Shown piece by piece: positions 12,611 to 24,904 of a DNA stretch of 64,000 nucleotides. Source of the stretch: Tenrec ecaudatus (Eukaryota > Chordata > Mammalia > Afrosoricida > Tenrecidae); assembly GCF_050624435.1 (NCBI RefSeq), contig NC_134535.1, forward strand, positions 124,297,731 through 124,361,730, in the 5' to 3' direction. Under the pieces are notes generated by a model. It searched no databases and was not told the origin of the DNA. It worked only from the letters and a program-made list of their open reading frames with translations. Each line of letters begins with the position of its first letter. Position 1 is the first letter of the stretch. Both the position numbers and the translations under genes were made by a program.

Positions 12611-13055
12611 TCAAAGATATCTAAAGGAATATATAAAAAGACTAAACCTCATTAGTGGGCAGCGATACATAAAATACAACCAGTTAGATTCCAGTTCATA
12701 CACATTAGACTACCTAAACACAAATTTAAAAGTGTTTATGTGGTTAAAAACAAAAACTGTTTACTTGCAAAAGAAAAATTCACTTAACTTGGGAATATTA
12801 AAATCAACAACTAACTAGCAAGTTTAGCAAGGGAATAAAATCTGAACCTTTCCTTTCAGATCAGATTTATGTCAAGCGTGTGCACTAAGTATCACAATGT
12901 GATCCTAATCTACAATAGTCTACCTCACATATTAAAGTATAGCTATTTCCAAAAGGAATCTAATCCCTATATCTGAAAGAGCTTGAAGGATTAGACACAC
13001 AACTAATGCAATTCCTTGTTTACTGTATAGTTTTAGAAAGGGATAGAAGTGACAA
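12611..13055. other. No feature recognised
   Basis: AT-rich sequence between an AfroSINE and a family B copy. No gene or RNA seen. Confidence 0.35.
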
Positions 13056-13833
13056 ACATTCACTGTAATAGCATGGGGATAATACTGGCAGGAAGTTCAA
13101 AGTATCATTCAGCTTGTGTGATCCGAAATTCAAATATGGCGAGGGGAGAAGTATCAGAGCTAAAATTACGAACACACAATTTGTAGAAGACTATGGAGAA
13201 CAATGTGTGCCCAGAATCCATTTGCATAGTTAGATTAAGTCGCTGACAAATACCCTGTAGCCACAGGAGAGAGTCTCAAACAGCCTTACTACCAGGCAGA
13301 GACCATTGTAATCTTGATTATGCTGGATTGATATCAATACTTGGCCTGTAGACCTCCTAGAAGACCAAACCGGAATTTATTCTAGGTGCCAAGTACTTCT
13401 TGTTCCAGAACAAACATTTCTTCCCTGGCTTTTAAAATAATGATGGGACCCTTTCTTATCAATTATTTGTACTTTATATTATTATTATTATATTATCCTT
13501 ACCATTTTATTAAAATTTTGTTTTTAATTGTTTCTGTTAGGTTTCCCAGTTTGTGAAGAATAAGAGTGGATGCATGGAGATAATAACTGAGGTAAGGGCT
13601 TGTAGGGAGGGTATGGGGATTTGTGGAGTAAACAATGAAGGGAGGAAGGGAGAGGGAGCACTAGAACTGATTGTGATTACACAACTAATTTTAAAGGTGA
13701 TTTTAGGGGCGTAGGATGTTCTGAAATTGATTGTGGTGATGCTGGTACCCTTCTTGATATGGTTGAACAATTGAACTACTGAATTGTATGATATGTGGAT
13801 TAGGTGCCAATGAAACTTTAAAAAAAAGTTATT
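13056..13833 (+). mobile_element. Family B retroposon, 5'-truncated
   Basis: Shares a long collinear stretch with 44050-45135: agtatcagagctaaaatt, ctgacaaataccctgtagccacagg (split here by differences), gtttcccagtttgtgaag, and an end resembling L1 3' UTRs (gatatgtggattaggtgcc followed by an A-run). No coding sequence is seen. Family B shares its upstream core with family A, so the two are related. Confidence 0.75.
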
Positions 13834-13996
13834 CAAGTCTCTCACCGAGTTAAGAACAAAAATGGAGATTTAACATGCAAACAAATAAAATTCAAGCAAC
13901 TAGTAGTTTGATAATGGGGTACTTGAGTACACAAGGAAAAAATATTTCTAGTGATCTAAAACTCTAAAAGTTTTCCCTTTATTATATAAACAACTT

Positions 13997-15265
13997 TTTT
14001 TTTTTTAAGATTTTATTGGGGGCTCTTACAACTCTTGTTACAATTCATATATCAATTGTATCCAACCTATTAGTACATACATTCCGTTGTTCCTTTCTAG
14101 ACATTTACTTTCCATTGAGCCTTTGGGATCAGCTCTTCCCACAATCCTTGTGGCCTCTTGATAAATTACACTGTTAATTATTTTCAAATCTCACACCTAC
14201 CGCTGTCTCCTTCCCCCCTGGTTTGTGTGTGCTGGATGGGGTATGTGATTATGCACCATTCATTGCAGTCAGTACCCTTCCTCTCCCCCCGCCCCTGCCT
14301 CCTTCCTCCCACCCTTTTGGTATCTCTATTTCCATTCCTATTCCTGGGTTCCAGGTGTTGTTTTATCACTTGCCTATACCTATGTACATGTTCCCGTCTA
14401 GTCCAGAGTGGGAAAAAGCACTGGAGTCGATAGTGGGGAGGTGAGGAGGCCTCAAGGGATCAGAAATATACTGTGTGAGCTATTAGTGCTCTACTGTACC
14501 CTGATTGACTCATTCACTCCCTGCGACTCCTCTGTAGGGGGATGTTCCATTGTCCACAGATGGGCTTTGGATCTCTGCTCCCACCCACCTCCATTCTCAC
14601 CAATGCATTTTTGTTTGTTTACGGCTTGTTGTGAATCTTCTGACGCTCATTGCCCGGTCTCGATGACACCTCATGAATGCACTAGCTGGCGTGCTTCTTT
14701 CATGGGGGCTACACTGTTGGTTGGCCGCTTGTTTGACTTCAAGTCTTTAAGACCCCAGACACTGTATCTTTTTAGTCGAGCACCATCCTGTCTTCACTAT
14801 ATCTGCTTATGTACCCACTTTGTCTTCAGCAATCATGTTGGGGGTGGGTGGGGGTAAGCATCACAGAATGCCAATTTGTTAGAACAAAGTGCTCTTGTAT
14901 TGAGGGAAGGTATAAGCTGAGACCCAAGGCCCATCTGCAGCCTCAGTGTACTGCCTTATATACATATGTACAAAGGCCAATACCTCTATTTTATAGATTA
15001 ATGTATTTACTTAAGTGCACACCTCTGTTAATATCCCTATCTATGCCTTTGCCTCCTAGAGTTTGCCTGTTTCCTTTTGCTTCCTCCTGCCCGCCATCAC
15101 TTCCCTCCTTCTTCTACCTCTTAGTGCTTCCTCTCCACTATCTTGGTGTTGCTCTAATATTCACAGTATCTCTACCCTCTCATAGATGCGGTTTCAATTC
15201 CCTAATTGTTCCCGTCCATGACGCCATCAGCTCACCACACCCTTCTCCCCACCAACTTATTTTCA
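13997..15265 (-). mobile_element. Family A retroposon, antisense, about 1.27 kb
   Basis: Begins with a T-run at 13997-14009 and the reverse complement of the conserved end (ttttattgggggctcttaca at 14015-14034), runs through the core (cacttgtttgactt-like, 14725-14790) and fades near 15265. Plus-strand frames of 149 and 173 codons lie inside it and do not match anything I recognise. The same region in other copies is not open, so I do not call a gene. Confidence 0.85.
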
Positions 15266-15596
15266 ACACGTTTTTACTGAAGAAAATATGCAATTATAAA
15301 TTCCATTGTCCAGCTTGGTTGGGACCATAGTCCTAGTTTCCAAGTGATTCAGTCTAGGCCATGCTGTGTTTATCTCATATTTTTTGCATATAAGCACACA
15401 TGTATACAGCACTGACAGGAAACAAAAGCACAAGGGGGGTATATAGTTTGCAAAAACCAATACAACAAATGCTATTTGCTTAAAAAGACAGAATTACCAT
15501 GAATTAATACAATCCAAGTGCCCTCATGCAAAGTGGTCAGAAGAAAATAAAAGACATCCTTCCACCAAAACAACTGTACTAGAAAACAGTAAGAAA

Positions 15597-16014
15597 ACTC
15601 CGAACTCACTGCCATTGAGTAGACTCTGAATCATAGCAACACTTTACAATAGGGTAGAACTGCCCCTTGTGAGGTTTTCAGACTCTCTTTTTTATATTGC
15701 AAAACTTATTATTTAAAAAAAAGCATTTTATTGAGAGTTCTTACAGCTCTTTAACATTCCATATAGCAATTTTATCTAGAATATTTATACATACGTTGCC
15801 ACCATCAATTTCTAAACATTTACTTTCTACTTGAGACCTTGATATCAGCACCCCCGCCCAGCCAATATAACTTCCCGCCCTCCCCCGCCCACCCACCCAC
15901 TATAACTTTTTATGAGAGCAGAAAACTTCAACTTTCTCCCATAGAGCACCTGGCAGTTCAAACTTCTGACCTTAGTTTAAATTGCAGCCCCAAACTAGGT
16001 CATCAGTGCTCCTA
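15597..16014 (-). mobile_element. AfroSINE, antisense, interrupted by a family A fragment
   Basis: The left part (aactcactgccattgag, then agggtagaactgcccc) and right part (gagcacctggcagttcaaac to atcagtgctcc) make one antisense AfroSINE. Between them, about 15715-15900, lies a 3'-end piece of family A in antisense. Confidence 0.8.
15715..15900 (-). mobile_element. Family A 3'-end fragment, antisense
   Basis: Contains the reverse complement of the family end (gcattttattgagagttctt and onward to cttgagaccttgatatcagc), then C-rich sequence. It is inserted in the surrounding AfroSINE. Confidence 0.75.
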
Positions 16015-16021
16015 GAAAAGA

Positions 16022-16095
16022 ACAATAGAATTAATGTATGTATGCATTGTGATGAGCTGTATGAACCCCCCAATAAAATGATTTTTTAAAAATAG
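16022..16095 (+). mobile_element. Family A 3'-end fragment
   Basis: About 70 bp matching the family end: attaatgtatgtatgcattg, gtatgaaccccccaataaaa and a T/A tail. Confidence 0.7.
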
Positions 16096-16975
16096 GTAGG
16101 GACCAACTATTCTGAAACACTATTAAAGCACTGAAACCAAACCGGGAAGGGGGTATGTGGGAGGCACAGGGGCAGGCTGGCTACTGAGCTATAGTTGAGT
16201 CATATCCATCAACCAGTGACCATCTCTCATTCCTTAAACCTAGAAATGGGAGGATCATGCCACCCAACAAGCAAGCTCATGGCTCATGTTTCTTGAGCAA
16301 CTGGCAAAGATTTGGGGTTACAGTGTGGGGAACTGAGTTGATCTTATGGTGTCTTTTATTATCTATGGGTTTTGTATTTGCATTCGCCTAATTGCTACAA
16401 TTTATTTTAGCCCAAAAGTCATTACTCTTGTGCATTTGTGGACTGCATAGTTCATGGGGAAAAATGTAAGCTGCCAGAACTACCAATTTCCCAAGTGAGG
16501 CTGAACAAACCAATGTTCTACCTTGTTTCAGTTCTAAAACTGTAAATAAGTGTCCTTTTTGCGGTCTCTTTTTGTGGTCTTAGTTGGTAAATCTGTTACT
16601 CAAACTGACTTGCAAGGATAGTACCGACGTGCTGGCTAGTGTTCCTACGCTAAAATGGAATGAAAGGAGCCTTATAAAGAAAATACATGTGGTGTTAGAT
16701 AAGTTTTGTTCAGGAATGGGTTAAATGTCATTCCAAGTTCAATGTTAATGACTCAAAAATAACACAACATTCCCAAAAAGAAAGAGGAAATTCACCAATC
16801 TGCATGTGAGACTCAATAAAGGCTAAAGTGCATTCATAGTGTATGATGAAAGTATTGAAAAGATAGGAACGTAAATAAATTTGTAGATTCATGAGATGGC
16901 AACGAATATACAAACAATGAAAGTATAGTTGGGAGATGAAGTCAAAAAGATATACTGTCTATACCTCTGGTCCCT
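16096..16975. other. No gene recognised
   Basis: Mixed-composition intron. No conserved coding or RNA signal. Confidence 0.35.
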
Positions 16976-17466
16976 TAAAGCTTCCTCACCCTCCCCCCAA
17001 CCCACTATCATGACCCTAGTGCTGCTTCCCACTCTGACTGTACCGAAGCATGTACATAGGCACAGGCAAGAGATAAAGCTTACGATACATGGAGCCTAGG
17101 AAGAGGAATGTGAATAGCAACACCAAAATGGTAGGGGGAAGGAGGAAAGAGATGGGGACGAAGGGGGTACTGATCTCAATAAATGGTACATGACCACACA
17201 CCCCGCTCCAGGGGGAAGAACAACAGAAACCAAAGGGGAAGGAAGACAGTTGTCAGTATGAGATTTGAAGATAATTACAATATATAATCTATCAAGGGGC
17301 CATGAGGGTGGGTAGGGAAGGGAGGAAAGAGTAGCTGATCCCAAGGGCTCAATAGAAAATTAATGTCTAGAATGAATGACAATATATGTACTAATGTCTG
17401 ATACAATTTATGTATGGATTCTAACAAGAGTTGTAAGCGGTCCCAATAAAATGATCTTTAAAAAAA
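16976..17466 (+). mobile_element. Family A retroposon, diverged subfamily
   Basis: Collinear with the last 490 bp of family A: the CCCACTATCATGACCC segment (17002-17017), then AGAACAACAGAAACC, TCAAGGGGCCATGAGGG and a final AATAAA near 17444. It is more diverged than the other copies. Confidence 0.8.
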
Positions 17467-18112
17467 AGATGTATTCTCACCTTACTCGAGATCAAAGCTC
17501 TCAGTGTTTTTACATATCTAGTTTCATTGTAATAAAATATTGCTTACAATTACTTGCAAGAAGTATAGATTAAGGTGTCTTAAACAGACACACATATAAA
17601 ACAAAGATTATATACTGTTGACTTGACCAAAATGCTTAGAGGCTCACAAGAACATAACCATGCATTTCCTTCAAGAACAGCAGCTCAGTATTCAGTAATT
17701 CAGTGTTAATGGCAACTTTATACTCATAAAATTAGCGTGAATAATGAGAAACAACTGTAGAAGTAGTAAAGCAAAGTAACAATTGGTGAAACTGAGTAAT
17801 TTGTATATATAAATTCTTTGTACTATTTTTCCAACTCTTTCATAAGTTAAAAATATTTTAGGTGGTAAGAGAGCAAGGCTAGTAAACTCATAACTGAAAG
17901 TATTACCTAACATCCTTAAATATTAATTATAAAACCAATAAAATGTCTCAAGCACAGGCCATGTAGTTTTAAAAGTTAGTCCAATCTTGTAAGCTACAAT
18001 TCAAAGAACCAACAATGGTTTTCAAATCTTGGGCAGGAAAACATTACTATTTGAGGGATATACCTTTCAGTAAAAACTGTTATCAGCCCGCCGGCTCCAC
18101 TGAACAGGTTAA
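17467..18112. other. No gene recognised
   Basis: AT-rich intron. Nothing assigned. Confidence 0.35.
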
Positions 18113-18330
18113 TAATGGGGACAATAAGCCAGAATTCTGACTCATGGTAGCACAACACAGACTAGAACTATTCCATAGAATTTTCTTGGCTGGAAAAAAA
18201 AAAGAATTTTCTTGGCTATAATCTTTAGAAGAAGGTCACTGGACCTTTCTTCTGTAGCACCATTGGGTGGCTTCATACCAGCCAACCCTCAGGTTAGTAG
18301 GCAAGCACATACCATTTGCACCATCTAAGG
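18113..18330 (-). mobile_element. AfroSINE, antisense, with an internal short duplication
   Basis: A diverged antisense AfroSINE (ctgactcatggtagcacaac to atttgcaccatctaagg). The 15-mer agaattttcttggct occurs twice in tandem around an A-run near 18178-18218, a local duplication inside the SINE. Confidence 0.7.
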
Positions 18331-18765
18331 ACAATGATGCCTAAAAGAAAAAATGTAAAACATGAAATCTGTAATCATCCTCTCACATATTTAACATTAA
18401 ATGAAGTAGAATAACAATAAATTTAGCATACAGATAAATCAAGTTCCTTAACGGTTGCTGCCCATAAGCTAATTACATATTTTATATACTCCCTTTGAAG
18501 CTTAATTCCTTGTTATTTATTTGTATTTTTTAAAGGTCTAGCTAATAAATAGCACCTCTAGTAAGCAGCCTCATTCCAAAGGCCAAGGCATTACCAAAAT
18601 GAGAACTTCTGTATGGGCCTTTAGAATGTATGCCCCAATGAGTAGGTGAGGTGCTTTTCCCTGTCGCCCTACTAGACATAATTTAAAGCATATAGTCAGA
18701 GGATGAGGATGCAGGCAAACGATCTCAGTCTTCTCTTTTTCTTCTCCTGCATTTCTGTCTTAGTG

Positions 18766-18941
18766 CAGCAGCTCTTAACTTGGGGGTCAAGTGACCCTTT
18801 CTCAGGGGTTGCCCAACTCAGGAACTGTAGCAAAATGACAGTGATGAAGTAAAAGCAAAAATAATCTTATGGTTGGGGGGTCACCACCACATGAGGAACT
18901 GTATTCCAGAGTCCCAGCATTAGAAAGGTGGAGAAGCACTG
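18766..18941 (+). mobile_element. SPIN-type hAT MITE (older copy)
   Basis: Terminal repeats cagcagctcttaact (left) and the complement of ggtggagaagcactg (right) match the SPIN terminus CAGYGGTTCTCAACC with substitutions. Internal sequence (cccttt.tcaggggttgcc, tggttggggggtcaccacca) is typical. The 8-bp flanks tcttagtg and ccttagag match at 6 of 8 positions. SPIN elements are non-autonomous hAT elements reported as horizontally transferred among tetrapods, including tenrec. Confidence 0.85.
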
Positions 18942-18949
18942 CCTTAGAG

Positions 18950-20048
18950 TATTCTGTACTTAGTTGACATCAAGACTCATGAAAGGGCTACAAAGAATTC
19001 CAAAATGTTAACCAATGGTTAATTGGAACAGGGAAGGCATAATCCAGCTTGCTTGTTGGTATTTATTACTTTCTCCATCTGGCAGCAAGAATATTTTTTT
19101 ATTTTAAGTAAATAAACACATTTTCAAAAAATAATTTGAAAAGTTAACTCCTTCTAAGTGCCTCTGCTGAGCTAAACAATTAAAAAAATTCTGAAACTTT
19201 TAAAGCCATTTCTTTTTATTTATGGAAGTAAACTGTGACTACATTTGAACCAAAAAGCCAAAGAAAAAACCAAATCTTTATGGAATTCACAACTGTCCAA
19301 ATATAAACGACTCCTTTGAGGTAATGAAATATATACTTTAATAAAATAGCCATTTTTACCTATTAACCTGAAAAAGGTATTTCTATGTATTCTAAGGGCC
19401 AATGGAGGTAGAGGAATAGATGCTAATTTCTTGGCAGGGGGAATATAAATTATACAATCTTTCCGGAAGTGATTTCACAATACTTCCAAAGAACCTCATG
19501 ACACTATTTATATCCTGACTCAACTGTTCCTCTGTCAAAAATTTTCTTTAAGAAGTCTATCTTCAAGTGGGCACCCTCGGATGATGGTACAATCCTGAAG
19601 GGCTGCAAAGCAGATACTTAAGCCTGATCCTGGGTTATGAGGTATAGTACAAAAAGTTTTTCACTGGGAGGAGGGCACTGAGGTTTTTGTTGTTGTTGTT
19701 TCTGCTGAAAAGCGGCTGTAAGCCAAATAAGTTTGGGAATCTATATTCTAAGGGAACAAAAATCAATGGTATAAACAAAGATCCTTACAAAAATTCACAG
19801 ATTACTCAACCGTAGAAAATATACAAAAACAACCAATTTTAGTCACTGATTAATAAAAAATATCTAATATCTGAAACACTAAATATTTTGCACTATTAGC
19901 CTTCTTGATGTCTCAATTTTTTAAAAACAATCATTGATTACAATGTTTTTCACTAAAGACTGCTATGATAAAATTTTTCCATAAACTTTTTTATAGGTTC
20001 CTAATGTCTCAGAATTTTATTACTTCATCTTTCTATAAAGTTTTATTA
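18950..20048. other. AT-rich intron, no gene seen
   Basis: Contains a (GTT)n tract near 19685-19703. No gene or RNA recognised. Confidence 0.35.
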
Positions 20049-20799
20049 CCGTATATACTCGAATATAAGCCGACCTGAGTATATACCTAATTACTACCTG
20101 GGAAACCAGAAAAACTGATTGACTTGAGTATAAGCCTAGGGTGGAAAATGCAGAAGCTATTGGTGAGTTTCAATAATCAAAACAAATGAAAATAAAATTA
20201 CTAAAAATTGAGACATCAGTGGGGTAATGTATTTAAATATTTATTTTAAATAAAAAAACATAAAGGACAAGTCATTTAACATTAGTAAACCAGCATAGTA
20301 AGTAGAAAATAGGTTCAACAAAAACAATAAGGTATCAACAATGACACCGTAAGAGTACCATTCCCTGAGCTCAATCATCAACCAAGCTAAAATGTGAAGA
20401 GTTAAAATCCTTCAAAACTGGATTCCTCATCATCATCCGTATCCCAATGCAGAGCTTCAGCTTATGTGAGGTCATCATAGACGCTGTCCTCACTGAGATC
20501 TCACCATCACCGCTGTCATTTTCATACAAAGCGCAGTCTTCACTGCCATCCATAGCATTACTAATACTACATTTCTGGAAGGCACGTCGCACCATGTCTT
20601 CTGGAATGTCTTCCCATGCATTTCGAACCCACTTTGCTATTAACTCTATGTCAGCCTTCATGAGATTTCCTCCTTTTGTTAGTCGGGCGTGACCAGATGA
20701 CATTCATTCATGCCACTGACCCATGCATAAGCCAAACGCCAGTTTTTCAGCACATTTTTTTTGTGCTGAAAAACTCAGCTTATACACAAGTATATACGG
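20049..20799 (-). mobile_element. Tigger/pogo transposon, internally deleted derivative
   Basis: A 751-bp element with terminal repeats starting CCGTATATAC at both ends. TA precedes the left end; the right flank is TG, so one TA is mutated. On the minus strand it keeps the 5' terminus and its subterminal hairpin, then jumps to the last 110 or so codons of the transposase (20371-20703: LTKGGNLMKADIELIAKWV, acidic tail). Relative to the longer copy at 25481-27633 it has lost the segment corresponding to 25564-26971. It cannot code for a transposase. Confidence 0.9.
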
Positions 20800-22225
20800 T
20801 GTATCATTTGAAACAAGCTGAATAAAGGTTCAGCAATTTATCTCGACACCCAACTAGATAACCTAGAGCTCAACTACGCATTCAAAGTTTCAAAATGTGA
20901 GTTATACCAGTGGAAGAAATTGACAAAAATGAAAAATAAGACACCAAAAATTAATGAATGGCATACAGAACTGCAATGAACTAGAATTTTATTCCTCTAT
21001 GTTGGGCAAGAGATAACCTCATAGATTGGTGATGTTTTAAAGGCCAGTGGGGATGGGAAGAGCAAGAGGGAAGACTTCATAATTCCTAAAATTCCTTTCC
21101 TGGCTGAATTTAAAACCAAAAATGGTACCTCCCTCCTTACAAAAATATTTGAAAATTAGATGGAACATGTTTTACTTTGCTTTAATATTCTTCATTTCAA
21201 AAGGATTTGATAGTACATGTTCTCCTGAACAACTCCCCAAGATACCTTCCATGATACATATTAAAAGACACATGCAGTTAAGGAAAAATAGGTTCATTCC
21301 TGAAAGACTGACATTTTCCACAGGAATAACACTAAATGTCTAAATACTTGTCAAAACTTTCATCTAATGAATACAGCTACTAACCCTGACCTGTCTTGGA
21401 TACAGATCACTTTTCCAAGCCCTCCTGGCTATCTACAACTGAATATTAAAAAGCTTACAATGTCAGTACATTGTAAGTACTCATTAAGTCATTTTTGAAT
21501 TAAATTTTGCTTTAACAAATGCATTCCTTCCTAAGAATTTTAAAGATTGGCTTATTTGAGTTTTTATATAGAGACGTAAAGCAAATTCTTTCCGTCCTTT
21601 ACAATGGTCCTTACACTAGATTCATTTATCTTGAAATGATGGGCAATGCAGCTGCAGACCTCAATCTATAGTAAACGTCACATGCCTTTTTCTTTGATTC
21701 TAGGGAGCACTTCCAACATCACTAGTGGCATTTCATATGAATTCCATGATGATAAAAAATACTTAAGAACCACAATTGGCACTTTTTATTAGCAATACGG
21801 AATTTCCCAGAATAACTAAAATGCGTATGAAATGAGTAGTTTCATAAGGCAACCTTTGGTTTTCCTACCTTTCATACATAGTAACATATACCAGAAGTCT
21901 GTGGGAAAATGTGACAGAGTGACTTTTATGCCACTTCTCATAAATACTCCAAGCTCCCTCATATGTTAAGGAAGAGAAATAGACTGAAAATAAAGTACTG
22001 AGCATCATTCTTAGAAAAGTGGTAACAAAAAAATAATAATAATAAATTAGAAAAGTAGTAACTACAATTATGAATGAGTACTAATGAAACTAATAAAGAC
22101 ATTTTTAACACAGTAACTGCTGAAAACACTAAGGATGAAATAAACAAATGTTAAAAGGGCAGAGAAAAAAAGAATGGTTGTTCACCAAGAGGTTCTACTT
22201 ATTTTAAACCTATTTCTAAACAAAC
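20800..22225. other. No gene recognised
   Basis: AT-rich intron. Short open frames (for example 21122-21343) have no recognisable domains. Confidence 0.35.
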
Positions 22226-22415
22226 AAACAAAACTAATGCTATCAAGTCAATTACGACTCATAGTGCCCTATAGGACAGAGTAGAACTGCCACTTTGGGT
22301 TTCCAAGGCTATAAATCTTGACAAGAACAGAAAACCTCATCTTTTCCCACAAAACAGCCAGAGGATGCAAACTGCTGACCCTACTGCTGGCAGCCCAACA
22401 TATTAACAGGGCTCT
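22226..22415 (-). mobile_element. AfroSINE, antisense
   Basis: Well-preserved antisense copy: atcaagtcaattacgactca, ataggacagagtagaactgc and ggtttccaaggctataaatc. Confidence 0.9.
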
Positions 22416-22589
22416 AAAATTTAAAGTAATGTTTCCTTATCAGGGAAGAGTCTGGATCTATTAACTAGCCTATGAATAAATTATCACATGAAATTAAGAT
22501 TTTTCTTTGGTTAACATGCCATCAATTCTCCTAATAACTGCTGTTCTTCATCTCAATATTAAGAAAATCAACCCATGTAGCCTCATTAG

Positions 22590-22790
22590 ATGCTACTGGT
22601 AGTGCAATGGGTTAATCACTGGGCTGCTAACCAAAAGTCCAGTTTCAATCCACCAGATGCTCAGGAGGAAAAAGATAAGGCAGTTTGCTTCTGTAAAGAT
22701 TTGTCACCTCGAAAACCCTACGGAGTAATTCTACTTTGCCCTACAGCATACCTTTAAGTCAGAATTGACTTGTTGGCAACGAATTTAGTT
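22590..22790 (+). mobile_element. AfroSINE, sense
   Basis: Sense orientation with a tRNA-like head: A-box region tagtgcaatgggttaatc and B-box region ccagtttcaatcc. The body ends in tcagaattgacttgttggca, the RTE-like tail. It lies about 240 bp from the RIMKLB exon. Confidence 0.85.
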
Positions 22791-22895
22791 TTAAGCTTCA
22801 TTATGAGTCCACAATTTCAAATCGAGCAAATGATCTAAAATGTGCTTTGGTCTTATATTCTTACCCAATACTGTCACTCAGTTATGAAGTACAAA

Positions 22896-22955
22896 AACAT
22901 TTCAAAAATTCATGAAGAAAATTCATTAATTTCTCCATGAACTTTGTGAAGCCTT
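22896..22955. mobile_element. Mariner-derived palindromic MITE
   Basis: A 60-bp imperfect palindrome: ttcaaaaattcatgaagaaa pairs with tttctccatgaactttgtga. It resembles the termini of the mariner at 33.3 kb. Confidence 0.65.
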
Positions 22956-23032
22956 AAAGTCTAAAAAATTCTACTTATATGCTTCCATAGGCTTTTCTTA
23001 GCCAAAGGCAAAGATTTCTTAGTTTATCTTAC

Positions 23033-23265
23033 CCAGATTCCCTTGCTCAATTGTCAGCACCACCTCATCCATCACCACAGCTCTCAAATCAAGTTCTTCC
23101 TCACAACATTTGGCCTTTAGAGCACGTAATATCTCTTTTTGGGGGTAGTCTTCCATGATGCGACGGTCTGTCAAAAACCACAACTTGGCATTCGCAGAGC
23201 TACACATCCTGATCTGCTTGTTCTTCCTTTTCCTGGACTAGTTCCTCTTGAATGTGCACTCGTAC
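23033..23265 (-). CDS. RIMKLB: RIMKLB first coding exon (N-terminus of an ATP-grasp ligase)
   Basis: Read on the minus strand, the exon begins after a pyrimidine tract and AG (23267-23266). It has a 58-nt 5' UTR and opens with ATG at 23207-23205. It encodes 58 codons plus one base: [14 protein letters not shown], then [20 protein letters not shown], then [17 protein letters not shown]. It ends at a GTAAG donor (intron starts at 23032), so the split codon is phase 1. I recognise this as the start of RIMKLB, the mammalian RimK-like cytosolic enzyme that joins glutamate to citrate (beta-citrylglutamate) or N-acetylaspartate using ATP. This exon is the segment ahead of the ATP-grasp core; the catalytic domain lies in exons beyond the left edge. 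The frame is intact. The usual Arg after DRRI appears as Met here (DRRIMEDY). Confidence 0.93.
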
Positions 23266-23703
23266 CTAGAAGGAAAAGAAGATACATGTACAAATGAATC
23301 AATAAATCTACTTAGTTTTTGGTTTTTATACATATAAATCCTACTATATTAATAATATCCAAACAAAAAGGTCAAGAAAACGTATACCTCTTCCCCTTTC
23401 ATTCAAATGAAAATTTTAATGCTTTTAAAAATAATGGAAAATGGCAGCCTCTGTTGAAACAAGATTTATCTACCAGGCTGGTAAATGTGGGGGTCCTCAA
23501 CTAGTGGAAACATGAAATTAAAGATAACAAATCCTACCCCAACTTTTTAAAGCTCTCATACAACTTAACAAATTATGCATTAGCAAATTATACATATTAG
23601 GAAAAATGTTTAATGCTATTCCGTATATTAAAATCTAACAATAGTCTAATTTGACCATCTTTTTCACTGGTTTTAAAAATGAAAACAAACCCCTTCTTGA
23701 TAT
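23266..23703. other. RIMKLB intron, no other feature
   Basis: Sequence just upstream of the coding exon. It includes the polypyrimidine tract of the acceptor; nothing else is recognised. Confidence 0.5.
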
Positions 23704-23719
23704 GAAACAGCTGAAATTC

Positions 23720-24888
23720 CTTTAATTTTAAGAAATTTTATTGGTGGCACTTACAGCCCTTATAAAAATCCATACATCCATGTGGCAAGCATATTTGTAC
23801 ATATGCCGCCATCATTTTCAAAACATTTTTTACTTGAGCCCTTGGTATCAGCTCATTCCCCCCCCCACCCTCATGAACCCTTGATAAATTATTTTCATAT
23901 CTTACACCATCTGCTGTTTCCCTTCACCCATTTCTGTTGTTTGTCACAGGGCGTGGCATTGGGGGTGGGGTGGTGTGTGCGTGCTATCTATCATTGAAAT
24001 TGGTTCCCCTGTCTCCTCCACCTTCCCCCTACCCTTATGGTATTGCTACTCTCATTATTATTCCCGAGGGTTTTATTTGTCCTGGATTCCATGTGTCCAG
24101 AGCTCTTATCTGTACCAGGGTATATACTCTCATCTAGCCGGATTTGTTAAGGTAGGGCTGGGGTCATGACAGTGGCGGGGAGAAAGCAGTAAGGAACTAG
24201 AGCAGTGGTTCTCAACCTTCCTAATACCACAACCATTTAATATAGTTCCTCATGTGGCGGTGACCGCCAACCATAAAATTATTTTCGTTGCTACTTCATC
24301 ACTGTCCTTTTGCTATTGTTATGAATTGGGTGACCCCTGTGAAAGGGACCTTCAACCCCAAAGGAGTCGTGACCCCCAGGTTGAGAACCGCTGAACTAGA
24401 GGAATGTATGTTTCATTGGTGCTATACTGTAGCCTGGCTGATTTGGCCCTTCCTTGTGACCCTTCTGTGAGATGTCCAATTGTCTACAGCTGGGCTTTGG
24501 GTCTCCACTCTACCCCCTTGTTTGCATCAATATGATTGTTCTGGGTCTTCTGATGCCTGATACACGATCCCATCAACACCTTGAGATCACACAGGCTGGT
24601 GTGCCTCTTCCATGTGGGCTTTGTTGCTTTCCAGCGAGATGGCCACTTGTTTAACTTAAAGCCTTTAAGACCCCAAACACTATCTTTTAATATCGGGGCA
24701 CCATTGGCTTTCTTCACCACATTTGCTTATGCCCCATTTTGTTTGACCACGTTGAGAAGGTGAGCAGCATGGAATGCCAGGTTATAAGAACCAAGTGTTC
24801 CTGCATTGAGGGCGCACTTGAGTAGAGGCCCAACACCCACATATAAATATATGTACATAAACCTATATCCCTATAATATATATTTACA
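23720..24888 (-). mobile_element. Family A retroposon with perfect 16-bp target duplication
   Basis: Antisense copy running from the conserved end (ttttattggtggcacttaca) to the A-rich upstream part. It is flanked by the identical 16-mer gaaacagctgaaattc at 23704-23719 and 24889-24904. A SPIN hAT element sits inside it at 24203-24393. Together these show retroposition into RIMKLB intron 1 followed by SPIN insertion. Confidence 0.93.
24203..24393 (+). mobile_element. SPIN hAT MITE with perfect 8-bp target duplication
   Basis: A 191-bp element with near-perfect terminal repeats (cagtggttctcaacc at the left, ggttgagaaccgctg at the right), flanked on both sides by aactagag (24195-24202 and 24394-24401). 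Internal sequence is typical (cctcatgtggcggtgacc and so on). It is non-coding and would have been moved by an autonomous SPIN transposase. Confidence 0.95.
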
Positions 24889-24904
24889 GAAACAGCTGAA
24901 ATTC

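Noticed and set aside
14408-15330. Plus-strand frames of 149 and 173 codons
   Set aside because: They lie entirely in an antisense family A copy and are not open in other copies.
20371-20703. A 110-codon minus-strand frame as a host gene
   Set aside because: It is the C-terminal part of the Tigger transposase, matching 26981-27289.
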